A stretch of DNA of 64,000 nt from Altererythrobacter sp. CAU 1644 (GCF_029623755.1 NZ_CP121106.1:2484352-2548351), one strand, 5' to 3'. Positions 1 through 9,929 are shown, counted from the first letter of the stretch. Numbers and translations: made by a program. The notes: generated from the sequence alone by a model not told the origin.

Positions 1-35
1 AGAGGTCAGCGGTTCGATCCCGCTAGGCTCCACCA
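1..35 (+). tRNA. 3' end of a tRNA, probably tRNA-Ala (partial)
   Basis: The window opens inside a tRNA. A T-stem AGCGG/CCGCT closes the loop TTCGATC, followed by a 7-nt acceptor strand AGGCTCC, discriminator A and an encoded CCA. The acceptor strand puts U at position 70, which would form the G3:U70 alanine identity pair if the missing 5' strand is GGGGCCT. The variable region AGAGGTC also fits tRNA-Ala. The anticodon is outside the window, so the amino acid is inferred. Confidence 0.7.
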
Positions 36-74
36 CTCGAAACTGACAAGTCGGATTTCCTCGAGGGATTCGCA

Positions 75-109
75 CGCTGGCCGACGAGTTCTCGTCCGCC
101 GGCGTTTTT
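75..109 (+). terminator. Rho-independent terminator after the tRNA
   Basis: CGCTGGC-C-GACGAG, loop TT, CTCGTC-C-GCCGGCG forms a 13-bp stem with one C-C mismatch, followed by TTTTT. It separates the tRNA from ffh, so ffh probably has its own promoter in 110-150. Confidence 0.75.
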
Positions 110-154
110 CGCATTTCACGGGTTCTCGTAGCCCGAAAAGGAGTTTGAACACGC

Positions 155-1636
<1,482 letters not shown>

Positions 1637-1669
1637 TTTCAGAAGTTTACATTCGAAAGGTAAGTTGAA

Positions 1670-2230
1670 ATGGCAGTTGCAATTCGTCTCTCGCGCGGTG
1701 GCGCGAAAAAGCGTCCCTACTACCGCATCGTCGTAGCCGACGTGCGCAGCCCGCGCGACGGCAAGTATCTCGAGCAGATCGGTATCTACAACCCGATGCT
1801 GCCCAAGGACGACGCCGGTCGCGTCAAGCTCGACGAAGATCGTGCGCGTCACTGGCTGTCGGTCGGCGCCAAGCCGTCGGACCGCGTTCACCGCTTCCTC
1901 GACGCAGCCGGCATCCTCGAACGCGCTGCGCGCAACAACCCGAAGAAGGGTGAACCGGGCGAAGCTGCCAAGGAACGCGCCGAAGAGAAGGCCGCCAAGG
2001 CTGCCGAAGCCGAGGAAGCTGCCAAGGAAGCTGCTGAAGCTCCGGCCGAGGAAGAAGCTGTAGTAGAAGAAGCGGCGACTGAAGAAGTTGCCGCTGAAGA
2101 AGCGCCGGCTGAAGAAGCTGCTGCCGAAGAGGTTCCCGCTGAAGAAGCTGCCGCCGAGGAAGCACCGGCCGAAGAAGCTGCTGCTGAAGAAGCACCGGCT
2201 GAAGAAGCAGCCGAAGAAAAGGCCGAGTAA
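1670..2230 (+). CDS. rpsP: 30S ribosomal protein S16 with a long Ala/Glu tail
   Basis: Small-subunit ribosomal protein needed for 30S assembly. Residues 1 to about 80 are a canonical S16 ([27 protein letters not shown]). The protein is 186 aa, about twice the usual 80-90, because of a low-complexity C-terminal extension built from AEEAA/PAEEA units and ending EEKAE. The tail is strongly acidic and encoded by near-repeated DNA (see the repeat entry). Similar extensions are, to my knowledge, seen in other sphingomonads; their function is not established. The start follows AAAGGTAAG. The gene is followed 8 bases later by rimM, whose product matures the 16S region that S16 contacts. Confidence 0.97.
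   Translation: MAVAIRLSRGGAKKRPYYRIVVADVRSPRDGKYLEQIGIYNPMLPKDDAGRVKLDEDRARHWLSVGAKPSDRVHRFLDAAGILERAARNNPKKGEPGEAAKERAEEKAAKAAEAEEAAKEAAEAPAEEEAVVEEAATEEVAAEEAPAEEAAAEEVPAEEAAAEEAPAEEAAAEEAPAEEAAEEKAE
2040..2226 (+). repeat. Degenerate in-frame tandem repeat encoding the S16 tail
   Basis: Units of the form GCTGAAGAAGC(A/T/C) recur with period about 24-30 bases, coding [13 protein letters not shown] blocks. Synonymous differences between units show an older expansion rather than a recent slippage event. Unit number is a likely site of length variation between strains. Confidence 0.75.
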
Positions 2231-2238
2231 TCCCGGCC

Positions 2239-2742
2239 ATGTCGGACAAGCCCGTTACGCTGGCCGCCGTCACCGGTGCGCATGGTGTGACGGGCGAGGT
2301 CCGGCTCAAGCTCCTGGGCGAGGGGATCGATACCCTGTCGCAGCACAAGAGCTTCAATGAGGGCGCGCTGACCCTCACTAAAATCCGCAGCGACAACAAG
2401 GGCGGTGCCATCGCGCGCTTTGCCGAGGTAAAGGATCGCACTTCGGCCGAGCAGCTGCGCGGCACCGCCCTTTCTGTTTCGCGCGATGCTCTCCCGGCCC
2501 TTGAAGATGGCGAATACTACCATGCCGACCTGGTCGGGCTCGCCGTCGTCACGGACGCAGGCGACACCGTTGGCAGCGTCATTGCAGTGCAGAATTTCGG
2601 CGCGACGGACATCGTCGAGATCGAACTCGACCCGCTACCCGCCAAAGGCCCGAAGACGTTCATGGTCCCGATGATCGAGGCGGCAGTGCTTGAATGGGAT
2701 GGCGTGCGGATGGTCATCTCCGCAGATTTCAAGGATGATTAG
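2239..2742 (+). CDS. rimM: Ribosome maturation factor RimM
   Basis: 16S rRNA processing and 30S assembly factor that acts at the 3' head domain together with S19. The 167 aa have the expected two beta-barrel domains: an N-terminal RimM domain beginning VTLAAVTGAHGVTGEVRLK and a C-terminal PRC-barrel part around YYHADLVGLAVV to the end. Length is normal. It lies 8 bases after rpsP. In most bacteria trmD follows directly; here the next gene encodes an unrelated membrane protein and trmD is about 5 kb away. Confidence 0.96.
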   Translation: MSDKPVTLAAVTGAHGVTGEVRLKLLGEGIDTLSQHKSFNEGALTLTKIRSDNKGGAIARFAEVKDRTSAEQLRGTALSVSRDALPALEDGEYYHADLVGLAVVTDAGDTVGSVIAVQNFGATDIVEIELDPLPAKGPKTFMVPMIEAAVLEWDGVRMVISADFKDD

Positions 2743-2745
2743 TGG

Positions 2746-3075
2746 ATGGTCGGGGACATTGCCGTCGGAATTGGGTTTTCAGTCATTTGGTTCGCAACTG
2801 CTTCGCTCGCAGCTGCCATGTTGACCATCCTGTTTGGCTCGAAAGCAGCCAAGTCATCCCGGATTACCAATGCTACGGTACTCTCGGCCTTATTCACCGC
2901 AGCTTCGCTCATCGCGATTACCGTTGGGACGGGTGAGACGATTGAGGCCGAATTGATTCTTGGGATCGCTCTGATCACGGCGCTTGGTGCGCTTCTAGTC
3001 GCGTGGCCGATCACCTTCCTCGTTTTCAGGCGATACGATCGTATTAGCGATCACGCATATTCCGTCTTCGAATAG
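2746..3075 (+). CDS. Small membrane protein, function unknown
   Basis: 109 aa, not recognised as a characterised family. Three or four hydrophobic stretches are visible (about 5-32, 42-60, 68-95), the last followed by a basic FRRYDR stretch. It starts 3 bases after the rimM stop and is probably translated from the rimM message; the next small membrane gene starts 4 bases after its end. The two look like a co-transcribed pair of integral membrane proteins inserted behind rimM. Confidence 0.75.
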   Translation: MVGDIAVGIGFSVIWFATASLAAAMLTILFGSKAAKSSRITNATVLSALFTAASLIAITVGTGETIEAELILGIALITALGALLVAWPITFLVFRRYDRISDHAYSVFE

Positions 3076-3079
3076 ACCG

Positions 3080-3358
3080 ATGTACTTCATCGGAGCCTTG
3101 ATCATTGCCGGCCTCACTGCAGGCTTTGCGACCTCCGTGGCGCTGTTCATTCGCAGGGTCTGGCCCAATGTTTCGCTGAAACGCAGGCGGTGGATCGCGC
3201 CGATCGTTGGCGCCGTAATGGCGATGAGTCCGGCCTTCGTCAGCGCCGCGAAGGAAGGCGCGGGACCGGTGTTATCCGTTCTTCTCCTGTCCGGAGTGCT
3301 GGCCCTCTTGGCGGGCTATCCCGCGGTGCGGTTCTTTGATTCGCCACCCAGGAACTAA
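3080..3358 (+). CDS. Small membrane protein, function unknown
   Basis: 92 aa with three predicted membrane helices (about 3-23, 38-56, 66-82) separated by a basic loop containing LKRRRW. No family recognised. The stop codon overlaps the base of a strong hairpin, so this is the last gene of the ffh-rpsP-rimM transcript as organised here. Coding status rests on tight spacing, membrane-protein composition and the terminator placement. Confidence 0.7.
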   Translation: MYFIGALIIAGLTAGFATSVALFIRRVWPNVSLKRRRWIAPIVGAVMAMSPAFVSAAKEGAGPVLSVLLLSGVLALLAGYPAVRFFDSPPRN

Positions 3359-3393
3359 AGGACCCCGCGCAAGAGGGGTTGCGCGAGGTCCTT
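3358..3393 (+). terminator. Hairpin closing the ffh-rpsP-rimM transcript
   Basis: AAGGACC pairs with GGTCCTT and, inside it, CGCGCAA pairs with TTGCGCG around loop GAGGGG: 14 bp in two blocks. There is no long T-run on either side, but position (overlapping the stop) and symmetry suggest a terminator, possibly usable from both strands because the next gene is convergent. Confidence 0.65.
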
Positions 3394-3476
3394 CGTGGTG
3401 CCGGAGGTCGGTTCAGCCGCCTGGGAAAGGACATTGATTGGCTGAGCGTTCCGGCCGGCTTCGCCAGATCGTCAGC

Positions 3477-3689
3477 CTAGAGCAGAACCACGTGGCCCGC
3501 GCTCTGCGCCTCGACTGCTGGAACGGCGAAATATCCCGCCATCACCACCACCGACAGCGTTACCGCCACAACCGCCGATACAATTCGCCTGGCAAGCCCG
3601 CGGCGTTCCTCGGCACGCTGGTCTTCCGATCCGCGGAACAGGTCTTCATTAGACTGGCCGCCTGCGCAGCAAAGATCTCGTTCTCTCAT
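3477..3689 (-). CDS. Small single-helix membrane protein, function unknown
   Basis: 70 aa. An N-terminal charged part (MRERDLCCAGGQSNED) is followed by one hydrophobic segment, about residues 35-57, then a short tail. The message carries AAAGGA seven bases before the ATG, which favours a real gene over the plus-strand frame covering the same bases. That frame is His/Arg-rich and lacks a good ribosome site. It converges on the hairpin at 3358-3393 and is divergent from the LysR gene. No family recognised. Confidence 0.55.
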   Translation of the reverse strand: MRERDLCCAGGQSNEDLFRGSEDQRAEERRGLARRIVSAVVAVTLSVVVMAGYFAVPAVEAQSAGHVVLL

Positions 3690-3768
3690 CTCGAATTCCT
3701 TTCGCTCCTGATGCGAGGAGGATCGCGAAAAGGCCGAGTCGACGCCAACAAAAGGATTGCCTGAAGCT

Positions 3769-3783
3769 ATAAGGTGGCCTTAT
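3769..3783. promoter_or_regulatory. Inverted repeat ATAAGG-TGG-CCTTAT before the LysR gene
   Basis: A perfect 6+6 bp palindrome lies 9 bases before the proposed GTG start of the LysR gene. LysR-type regulators usually autoregulate from sites with T-N11-A dyads near their own promoter. The site is placed suitably for autorepression but overlaps the ribosome binding region, so assignment as an operator is tentative. Confidence 0.35.
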
Positions 3784-3792
3784 CATCTACCC

Positions 3793-4710
3793 GTGAAGCT
3801 TCCACCTCTCCCCGCGCTGCGCGCATTCGAGGCCGCCGGACGGCTTGAGCATTTCTCGCGCGCGGCGGAAGAACTTGCGATGACGCAGGCCGCTGTGAGC
3901 TATCAGATCCGCCAGCTCGAGGACTTCCTGGGCGAGAAGTTGTTCGAGCGCGAGCGAGGCAGGGTACGGCTGAGTGCGACGGGGCAGCGGCTGCATCGAC
4001 CCATTAGCGAAGCTTTTGGTGCCATGCGCAGCGCCTTTGCCGATCTGGAGCAGGAACGAAGCGCGATCCTGTCGCTGAGCGGACCGGTGTCATTCGGCGC
4101 GACCTGGCTGTCGGGTTCGATCGGCAGGTTTCAACTGCTCTATCCCGATCTTGCGCTGCGGCTCTCGCTTACCAACGATGTGGTTGACCTTTCGGGAGGG
4201 GACTTCGACCTCGCTATCCGCATGGGGAAGGGCAATTGGGAGGGACTGCGCGAGCATTTCCTCTTCCGGCTCTACGTTACCCCGATGTGCTCGCCCGAGT
4301 TCGCCGAGAGCCACCGCCTCGAGACGTCGCAGGACCTGCTCAAGGTGGAACGCATCAGTCCGCACGATTTCATGTGGAGCGACTACTTCGCGAGCGCAGG
4401 CATTGGTGAGAAGCCGAGCGAGATGCGCGGCATCGCGCTTGAGAACCAGTCACAGGAGGCGAGCGCCGCCAAATCGGGCTTTGGCGTGGCGCTGCTCACC
4501 CCGCTGCTTTGGCGGGAGGAAATCGACAATGGCAGTCTGGTCTGCCCGATCGATCACATCCATTATTCCGATATCTGTCACTTCGTCGTCTATCCCGAAC
4601 GACGGGTTGGCATCCGCAAGATCGAACGCTTTCGCGAATGGATCTCGGCCGAGATTGCGCGCGCTGAGCTTGGCATTCCGCCGGCAGCCTTTGAGCGTCC
4701 GGTCAACTAG
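3793..4710 (+). CDS. LysR-family transcriptional regulator, GcvA-like
   Basis: DNA-binding regulator with an N-terminal winged HTH ([20 protein letters not shown], then [23 protein letters not shown]) and a C-terminal periplasmic-binding-protein-like effector domain from about residue 90. The HTH sequence is of the GcvA subgroup. An upstream in-frame ATG at 3757 would add 12 residues. I prefer GTG 3793 because family members start right at the K-L-P-P-L-x-A-L-R motif. Its 3' end overlaps the convergent flavoprotein gene by 4 bases. The regulated target is not clear from the sequence; the neighbouring oxidoreductase is a candidate. Confidence 0.9.
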   Translation: MKLPPLPALRAFEAAGRLEHFSRAAEELAMTQAAVSYQIRQLEDFLGEKLFERERGRVRLSATGQRLHRPISEAFGAMRSAFADLEQERSAILSLSGPVSFGATWLSGSIGRFQLLYPDLALRLSLTNDVVDLSGGDFDLAIRMGKGNWEGLREHFLFRLYVTPMCSPEFAESHRLETSQDLLKVERISPHDFMWSDYFASAGIGEKPSEMRGIALENQSQEASAAKSGFGVALLTPLLWREEIDNGSLVCPIDHIHYSDICHFVVYPERRVGIRKIERFREWISAEIARAELGIPPAAFERPVN

Positions 4711-5627
4711 CGCCTGAGCGGGGTCTGCGCCGCGAGGTGGTTGCGGATCGTGGTGGCAGCAATGCCCGCCTGGCCCATCGCCGCGCTGATCTGGTCGAGC
4801 CCGACCACGACGTCGCCAGCCGCGAACAGCCCGGGCACGCTGGTTTCGTAGTGGTCATCGACCACGATGCAGTCGCCCTCGCTGACCTTGGCGCCGCAAG
4901 AGACGGCCAGGCCAGAACGCACCACCGATCCAAGCGCGGGATAGATGCTGTCGAACGCCATGCGGCCTTCCGCCGTGTCGAAGGCAATCTGGCCGTTCTC
5001 GATGGCAAAGCCGCCGCAGGGGCCCGCGACCCGCGCGATACCGGCGGCATCGAGCTCGGCCGAGCATGTATCCGACAGATCGTGGTCACCGTCCGGCGAG
5101 ACCAGCGTCAGATCGGCGGTGTAGGTGCGGATGAACTGCGCTTCCGCCGTGCCGTGATCAGCGGTGCCGATCACCGCAACCTTCTTGTCGGTCACCTCGT
5201 AGCCATCGCACACCGGGCAATAGCGGATCAGCCCGCGCGACATGGCCTCGTCGTGGAGTTGCTCTCCGATACCTTCGGGGCGGTTGTTGACGACGCCAGT
5301 AGCGAGCAGGACGGTGCGGGCGCGAAAGGTCTCGTCATCGCATGTTACGACGAATGTCTCGCCTTCTTTCGTGAGATCCGTCACCCGCTTGGGCTCGCGC
5401 ATGGCGCCGTATTTGGCGGCCTGATCGCGCATCCGTTCGAGCAATTCATTGCCATTGATCCCGTCGGGAAAACCGGCGTGATTGTGGCTGGTCGGGATCC
5501 AGCTGGCGCGGCTGGTGCCGCAATCGAACAGGCGAATGCTGAGGTAGTATCGCGCGAGATAGATGGCTGCGGTCAGCCCGGCCGGCCCCGCGCCCACGAT
5601 GATACAGTCGTCGATCTTCCCATCCAT
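4707..5627 (-). CDS. NAD(P)/FAD-dependent oxidoreductase, thioredoxin-reductase-like
   Basis: 306 aa flavoprotein of the thioredoxin reductase fold. FAD-binding [16 protein letters not shown] lies near the N terminus, CPVCDGYE near residue 140 supplies the redox CxxC, an NAD(P) motif [11 protein letters not shown] follows, and [17 protein letters not shown] is the C-terminal FAD motif. True TrxB has CAxCDG and very similar spacing. The CPVCDGYE version is typical of TrxR-like proteins whose partner is often not thioredoxin, so the substrate is left open. It is convergent with the LysR gene and divergent from the ArsR gene. Confidence 0.9.
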   Translation of the reverse strand: MDGKIDDCIIVGAGPAGLTAAIYLARYYLSIRLFDCGTSRASWIPTSHNHAGFPDGINGNELLERMRDQAAKYGAMREPKRVTDLTKEGETFVVTCDDETFRARTVLLATGVVNNRPEGIGEQLHDEAMSRGLIRYCPVCDGYEVTDKKVAVIGTADHGTAEAQFIRTYTADLTLVSPDGDHDLSDTCSAELDAAGIARVAGPCGGFAIENGQIAFDTAEGRMAFDSIYPALGSVVRSGLAVSCGAKVSEGDCIVVDDHYETSVPGLFAAGDVVVGLDQISAAMGQAGIAATTIRNHLAAQTPLRR

Positions 5628-5706
5628 TGCAGGCTCAATGCAGCAATCGCGTATTGGCTCCGAGAAATCGCTTTACATAACCATCTAGGAATATAACTTA
5701 TCGGTA

Positions 5707-6036
5707 ATGAACGACTCGCTCGACCTAGCCTTTGCTGCGCTCGCCGATCCCACGCGTCGTGCGATCCTCGCCAGGCTAGGCGAGGGCGAAGCAAGCGTGG
5801 CGGAACTGGCCGAGCCTTTCGACCTCAGCCAGCCGGCGATCTCCAAGCATCTCAAGGTGTTGGAGAATGCAGGATTTATCGAAACCTCGCGGGTGGGGCA
5901 GTCCCGGCCGCGACGATTGCGCCCTGCCGGGCTCGAGGCGCCGCAACGCTGCATCGAGCAGCTCGCCTCATACTGGCCGGACCGCTTCGATCGGCTCGCG
6001 CAATTTCTCGCCCAAGCTAAGGAGAATGGCCAATGA
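5707..6036 (+). CDS. ArsR-family transcriptional regulator
   Basis: 109 aa winged-HTH repressor (LADPTRRAILARL, then FDLSQPAISKHLKVLENAGFIE). No clustered metal-ligand cysteines are present, so this is probably a metal-independent member. Its stop overlaps the start of an AHSA1/SRPBCC gene by 4 bases. The ArsR-AHSA1 pair is a recurrent bacterial arrangement in which the regulator controls the operon. The 79-bp gap to the divergent flavoprotein gene is AT-rich (TAGGAATATAACTTATCGG) and must hold both promoters. Confidence 0.92.
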   Translation: MNDSLDLAFAALADPTRRAILARLGEGEASVAELAEPFDLSQPAISKHLKVLENAGFIETSRVGQSRPRRLRPAGLEAPQRCIEQLASYWPDRFDRLAQFLAQAKENGQ

Positions 6037-6524
6037 GCGACATTCCGGTGTTTACCATTACGCGAGTATTCGAAGCGCCGCGCGCGGTCGTGTTCGACGC
6101 GTGGGCGGATCCGGAGAAAATGGTGCAATGGTCTGGCCCTCCGGGGGCAAAGCTCACGACCCTGTCGGGCAGCATTACCGAGGGCTCGGCTATGCACACC
6201 CGCTCGGACCACCCGCAGATGGGGACCACCTATACCCTCGCCCTGTGGCGCGAAGTTCGCCCGCATTCGCGGATCGTTTGGGAACAGAGCTTTGCAGACG
6301 AAACAGGTGGCAAGGTGCTTCCTTCCTTCTTCAAGGCGTGGCCCTTGACCTTGTTGACCGAGGTCGATTTTGAGGATGCCGGCATGAACACGCGGGTCAC
6401 CCTGCGCTGGACCCCGATCGAGGGTTCGGAGGAGGACTTTGCCGAATTCGCTCGGATGATGTCCTCGATGAATCAGGGCTGGGGCGGCAGCTTCGATGAG
6501 CTGGAGAAATTCCTTCGCGATTGA
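6033..6524 (+). CDS. SRPBCC / AHSA1-like protein
   Basis: 163 aa START-like helix-grip protein of the Aha1 C-terminal-like family (ITRVFEAPRAVVFDAWADPEKMVQWSGPPG at the N terminus, VTLRWTPIEGSEED further on, and a GGSFDELEKFL C-terminal helix). Members bind small hydrophobic ligands in a cavity; the ligand here is unknown. Translation is coupled to the upstream ArsR gene through an ATGA overlap, so the two probably act in one response. Confidence 0.9.
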   Translation: MSDIPVFTITRVFEAPRAVVFDAWADPEKMVQWSGPPGAKLTTLSGSITEGSAMHTRSDHPQMGTTYTLALWREVRPHSRIVWEQSFADETGGKVLPSFFKAWPLTLLTEVDFEDAGMNTRVTLRWTPIEGSEEDFAEFARMMSSMNQGWGGSFDELEKFLRD

Positions 6525-6577
6525 GAGTTTCGCAGGCCGGGATGGCATTGCGCCGCCAGCCGCGCTAACCGCCGATC

Positions 6578-7534
6578 ATGTCCACGCTTCAAGTCGCCAT
6601 CTGCCAGGCTGCACCAATCCCGCTCGCGATCGGCGACGGAATCGACAAGGCCGTGCGGCTGGCCCGCGAGGCGGTCGAGGGTGGGGCGCAGGTCGTGGCG
6701 TTCGGCGAAACCTTTCTCGGCGGCTATCCGTTGTGGCTCGACGAGGCTCCGGGTGCCGCCTTGTGGGACCATCCCGGTACGCGCGCGCTCCATGCCATTC
6801 TGCTCGAACAGGCAGTGATCGAAGGCGACGAGCGCTTCGACCCGCTGCAGGAGCTGTGCGACCAGACCGGCGCGCTGGTGAGTATCGGCACGCATGAGCG
6901 TATCCGCCGCAGCCTCTACAATACGCAATTCGTGTTTCGGCCCAATGCCCAGCCGCTGCCGCACCGCAAGCTGGTCCCGACGCATGGCGAGCGGCTGATT
7001 TGGATGCGCGGCGATGGCTCGACGCTCAACGTGCACGAGGCCGAATGGGGCAATCTCGGCCATCTGATCTGCTGGGAGCACTGGATGCCGCTGGCGCGCG
7101 CAGCGATGCACAATCTGGGCGAGGCGGTGCATGTGTGTGCGTGGCCCACGGTGCGCGAGCAGTACGCCATCGCCAGCCGCCATTATGCGATGGAGGGGCG
7201 CTGCTTCGTGCTGGCCGCAGGGCTGGTGCAGGCGAAGGAGGACCTGTTTGACGGGTTGGTACGCGTGGGCGGGAATGCGGAGGCGAAAGCGCTCATCGAA
7301 GCCATCGAAAGCGAGCAACTCAACCGCGGCGGCTCGATGATTATCGCCCCCGATGCGCGGGTGGTCGCGCAGGCGGGCGAGGGCGAGGAGATGTTGTTCG
7401 CAGAGCTCGATCTGCCTGAGGTCGATGAAGGTTTGGCCTCACTCGATACCGATGGTCACTACTCGAGACCGGATGTTTTCGACCTGTCGGTTGACGTGCG
7501 CCCGAAAGACGGAGTGAAATGGAATGCTGATTGA
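6578..7534 (+). CDS. Carbon-nitrogen hydrolase, nitrilase/cyanide hydratase type
   Basis: 318 aa cytosolic enzyme of the nitrilase superfamily. The Glu-Lys-Cys triad is visible as E44 in AFGETFLGGYP, K131 in PHRKLVPTHGER and C165 in HLICWEHWMPL. ICWEHWMP around the cysteine is characteristic of nitrilases acting on organic nitriles rather than of amidases such as NitFhit. Specificity (aliphatic versus aryl nitrile) cannot be read from sequence alone. It sits in the block separating rimM from trmD and overlaps the next small gene by 11 bases. Confidence 0.9.
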   Translation: MSTLQVAICQAAPIPLAIGDGIDKAVRLAREAVEGGAQVVAFGETFLGGYPLWLDEAPGAALWDHPGTRALHAILLEQAVIEGDERFDPLQELCDQTGALVSIGTHERIRRSLYNTQFVFRPNAQPLPHRKLVPTHGERLIWMRGDGSTLNVHEAEWGNLGHLICWEHWMPLARAAMHNLGEAVHVCAWPTVREQYAIASRHYAMEGRCFVLAAGLVQAKEDLFDGLVRVGGNAEAKALIEAIESEQLNRGGSMIIAPDARVVAQAGEGEEMLFAELDLPEVDEGLASLDTDGHYSRPDVFDLSVDVRPKDGVKWNAD

Positions 7535-7814
7535 AAGCCCGCTGGCACTGATCGCTGTCTGTACGACAGGCGGGGCCGTGCTGAATCTGGCAATGATGAA
7601 AGTCTCTCGCGAGATCAAAGCGGGCTACCGGCACTTGCTGGCCGGCGCTGCGCCAACAGCCGCTTCGCTCGCCGCCATGATCGGGACCAACGACAGTGTA
7701 GTGGCGAATGGCTCGGACTTGATGACCTTGGGTGCTTCGCTGGTCGGAGGACTTGCGGCGGCCATTGGAGCAACGAAGTTCGTTACGCCCCAGCAAAGGC
7801 TTCGCCACCGCTGA
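7524..7814 (+). CDS. Small membrane protein, function unknown
   Basis: 96 aa with hydrophobic segments at about 5-25, 41-58 and 68-84 and a basic TPQQRLRHR end. The start overlaps the end of the nitrilase gene by 11 bases, which suggests translational coupling. No family recognised. It is the third small membrane protein in the block between rimM and trmD. Confidence 0.6.
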   Translation: MLIESPLALIAVCTTGGAVLNLAMMKVSREIKAGYRHLLAGAAPTAASLAAMIGTNDSVVANGSDLMTLGASLVGGLAAAIGATKFVTPQQRLRHR

Positions 7815-7853
7815 ACGCTGGCGATTGTTGGCAAAGCGCACTAGGGCGCTGCC

Positions 7854-8594
7854 ATGACCTTCGCCGCCACCATCCTCACACTCTACCCGGAGATGTTTCC
7901 CGGGCCCTTGCGGCTGTCGCTTGCCGGGCGTGCGCTGGAGGAGCAGCGCTGGTCGCTCGACACCATCCAGATCCGCGATTTCTCGCAGGACAAACACCGC
8001 ACGGTCGATGACACGCCGGCCGGCGGCGGGGCTGGCATGGTGCTCAAGGCCGATGTGCTCGCGGCGGCGGTCGATCATGCCCGGATGCTGCAACCCAAGA
8101 CCCCGATCCTGGCCATGACCCCGCGCGGGAAACCGATCACGCAACAGCGCATTCGGGAGCTTGCCGCGGGGCCGGGGGTGACCATCCTGTGCGGCCGGTT
8201 CGAGGGTTTCGACGAGCGGCTGTTCGAGGCGCGTCCGGAGATCGAGCAGGTCAGCCTCGCCGACGTGGTCCTCTCGGGCGGAGAGCCTGCCGCGCTGGCC
8301 ATACTTGACGCTTGCATTCGCCTGCTTCCCGGCGTAATGGGCGCGCCCGACAGCGGAGCCGAAGAATCCTTCGAAGAAGGACTGCTCGAATATCCGCAAT
8401 ATACCCGACCTCAGGAATGGGAAGGGCGCACGATCCCTGAAGTGCTGCGATCGGGGGATCATGCGAAGATCGCTGCTTGGCGCAAGGCAAGGAGCGAAGA
8501 AGACACTCGGTTACGCAGGCCGGATTTATGGGAACGCCATGGTGGCGATCCGGTCCAGCCTGCCTCTGGCGCGCAGCGAGAAGAAGAAGGATAG
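7854..8594 (+). CDS. trmD: tRNA (guanine37-N1)-methyltransferase TrmD
   Basis: SAM-dependent methylation of G37 next to the anticodon, preventing +1 frameshifts; a SPOUT-fold dimer with a trefoil knot. Diagnostic stretches are [30 protein letters not shown] and [17 protein letters not shown]. The 246 aa are normal apart from a slightly extended Arg/Glu-rich C terminus. The gene ends 5 bases before rplS, preserving the trmD-rplS half of the classic operon. Confidence 0.97.
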   Translation: MTFAATILTLYPEMFPGPLRLSLAGRALEEQRWSLDTIQIRDFSQDKHRTVDDTPAGGGAGMVLKADVLAAAVDHARMLQPKTPILAMTPRGKPITQQRIRELAAGPGVTILCGRFEGFDERLFEARPEIEQVSLADVVLSGGEPAALAILDACIRLLPGVMGAPDSGAEESFEEGLLEYPQYTRPQEWEGRTIPEVLRSGDHAKIAAWRKARSEEDTRLRRPDLWERHGGDPVQPASGAQREEEG

Positions 8595-8599
8595 GTTCG

Positions 8600-8971
8600 A
8601 TGAACCTCATTCAGCAGCTCGAAGCGGAAGCGATCGAGAACCTCGGGAAGGACATTCCCGAATTCCGCGCCGGTGACACCGTGCGCGTCGGCGTGAAGGT
8701 TGTCGAAGGCACCCGTGAGCGCGTCCAGAATTTCGAAGGCGTTGTCATTGCCCGCTCGAACCGCGGCATGGGCAGCAACTTCACCGTGCGCAAGATGAGC
8801 TTCGGTGAAGGCGTGGAACGCGTGTTCCCGCTGTACTCGCCGATCGTCGACAGCATCACCGTGGTTCGCCGTGGTGTCGTGCGTCGTGCCAAGCTCTACT
8901 ACCTGCGTGGCCGCACCGGTAAGCGTGCGCGCATCGCGGAACGCAAGGTCAATGTGAAGACCGACGCATAA
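8600..8971 (+). CDS. rplS: 50S ribosomal protein L19
   Basis: Large-subunit protein at the 30S-50S interface. 123 aa beginning [20 protein letters not shown], with the family signature [16 protein letters not shown] and [12 protein letters not shown]. An in-frame upstream extension inside trmD is ignored because the ATG at 8600 gives the standard L19 N terminus. It follows trmD at 5 bases and ends before a strong terminator. Confidence 0.97.
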   Translation: MNLIQQLEAEAIENLGKDIPEFRAGDTVRVGVKVVEGTRERVQNFEGVVIARSNRGMGSNFTVRKMSFGEGVERVFPLYSPIVDSITVVRRGVVRRAKLYYLRGRTGKRARIAERKVNVKTDA

Positions 8972-9002
8972 GCGACCCGGTTTTCTCATACGAGACAAGC
9001 GA

Positions 9003-9029
9003 GGGCGGTTCCTGCGGGAGCCGCCCTTT
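9003..9029 (+). terminator. Terminator after rplS
   Basis: GGGCGGTTCC, loop TGCG, GGAGCCGCCC (10 bp with one G-U pair) followed by TTT. It ends the trmD-rplS transcript just before the stop of the convergent hydrolase gene. Confidence 0.8.
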
Positions 9030-9035
9030 CTCGTT

Positions 9036-9929
9036 CTAGGCCGCAGTGGCGGTTTCCGCCCGCAGCCATTCAAGCGCCTTGGTGGCGACTTGATCCGCAG
9101 CTTCTACCTGCGGGTAGTGGCCGACATGCGGCAACAGGTGGTGGCGTGCCTCGGGCACCACTTCGCGCCAACGGCGGTAGAGATGCTCGCCCGACACCGG
9201 ATCGAGCGCCCCGTCGATCAGCCCGATCCTGTCCTGGTTAGCCTCCACCGCATGTTGCCAACGCTGCTTGTGGGTCTGCCGGTCGATCATATAGCGCAGC
9301 AGCTTGTGCTGGATACGATGCCCGCCATTGTGCCGGATGAGTTCCCAGAATTCATCCAGCTCGCGATTGCTTGGCTGGGTATCCGGTCCGAACACCTCGG
9401 AGAAGGCCTTTCCGAAGCTGTTGCGGTTCATAATCCAGCCAAGCACGAAGCCAATCGGCGAGATGCCGAGTTTCTGGATCGGGCGCGGACGGTGGAAGTC
9501 GGGGAATATCCCGCCGTTGAGAAACACCATCTGCCCTAGGCCGCTTGCGCCAGAACCCTCCGTTTGCCGTGCGAGCAATTCCTGCCCGACAGATACCCCG
9601 TAGTCGTGCACCAGCGCATCCCAATCGCTGATGCCAAGATGCGCGAGGAGCGCCTCGTGCAGATCCGTTTGGTGCAGCAGCGAATAGCCTTTGCCATCCA
9701 GCCCGTTCCTTGGTTTGTCTGAGAGGCCGAAGCCGAGCATGTCGCAAGCGATCAGGCGGTGGAATTCGCCAAGAGCTTCCCACACCGGCACCCAGTCCCA
9801 TGCGCTTGTCGGGAATCCATGCACCAGCAGCAAAGGCTTGCCGGATCCGCCGGTCCAATAGGCAATCTGCTGGCCCTTGAAGTCGAAATAGTTCGCGTCC
9901 TTGCGCCACTTCGCGATATCGGCGTGCAT
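9036..9929 (-). CDS. Alpha/beta hydrolase, haloalkane dehalogenase/epoxide hydrolase-like
   Basis: About 297 aa. The N terminus has KPLLLVHGFPTSAWDWVPVW (oxyanion hole HGFPTS) and ACDMLGFGLSDKP. The nucleophile elbow region reads ALVHDYGVSVGQ, giving Asp in VHDYG as nucleophile, which is the pattern of dehalogenases and epoxide hydrolases. LIDGALDPVSG could supply the acid and LPHVGHYPQVE the catalytic His. I chose ATG 9929 over the upstream TTG 9947 because AAGGGG lies eight bases before it. Substrate unknown. Confidence 0.88.
   Translation of the reverse strand: MHADIAKWRKDANYFDFKGQQIAYWTGGSGKPLLLVHGFPTSAWDWVPVWEALGEFHRLIACDMLGFGLSDKPRNGLDGKGYSLLHQTDLHEALLAHLGISDWDALVHDYGVSVGQELLARQTEGSGASGLGQMVFLNGGIFPDFHRPRPIQKLGISPIGFVLGWIMNRNSFGKAFSEVFGPDTQPSNRELDEFWELIRHNGGHRIQHKLLRYMIDRQTHKQRWQHAVEANQDRIGLIDGALDPVSGEHLYRRWREVVPEARHHLLPHVGHYPQVEAADQVATKALEWLRAETATAA

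Noticed and set aside
3438..3764. 108-codon plus-strand frame opposite the small protein at 3477
   Set aside because: Starts with weak context and contains a His/Arg run; the minus-strand frame has a good ribosome site and a membrane helix.
8477..8599. Upstream extension of rplS into trmD
   Set aside because: L19 begins at ATG 8600; the extension is the +1 frame of trmD.
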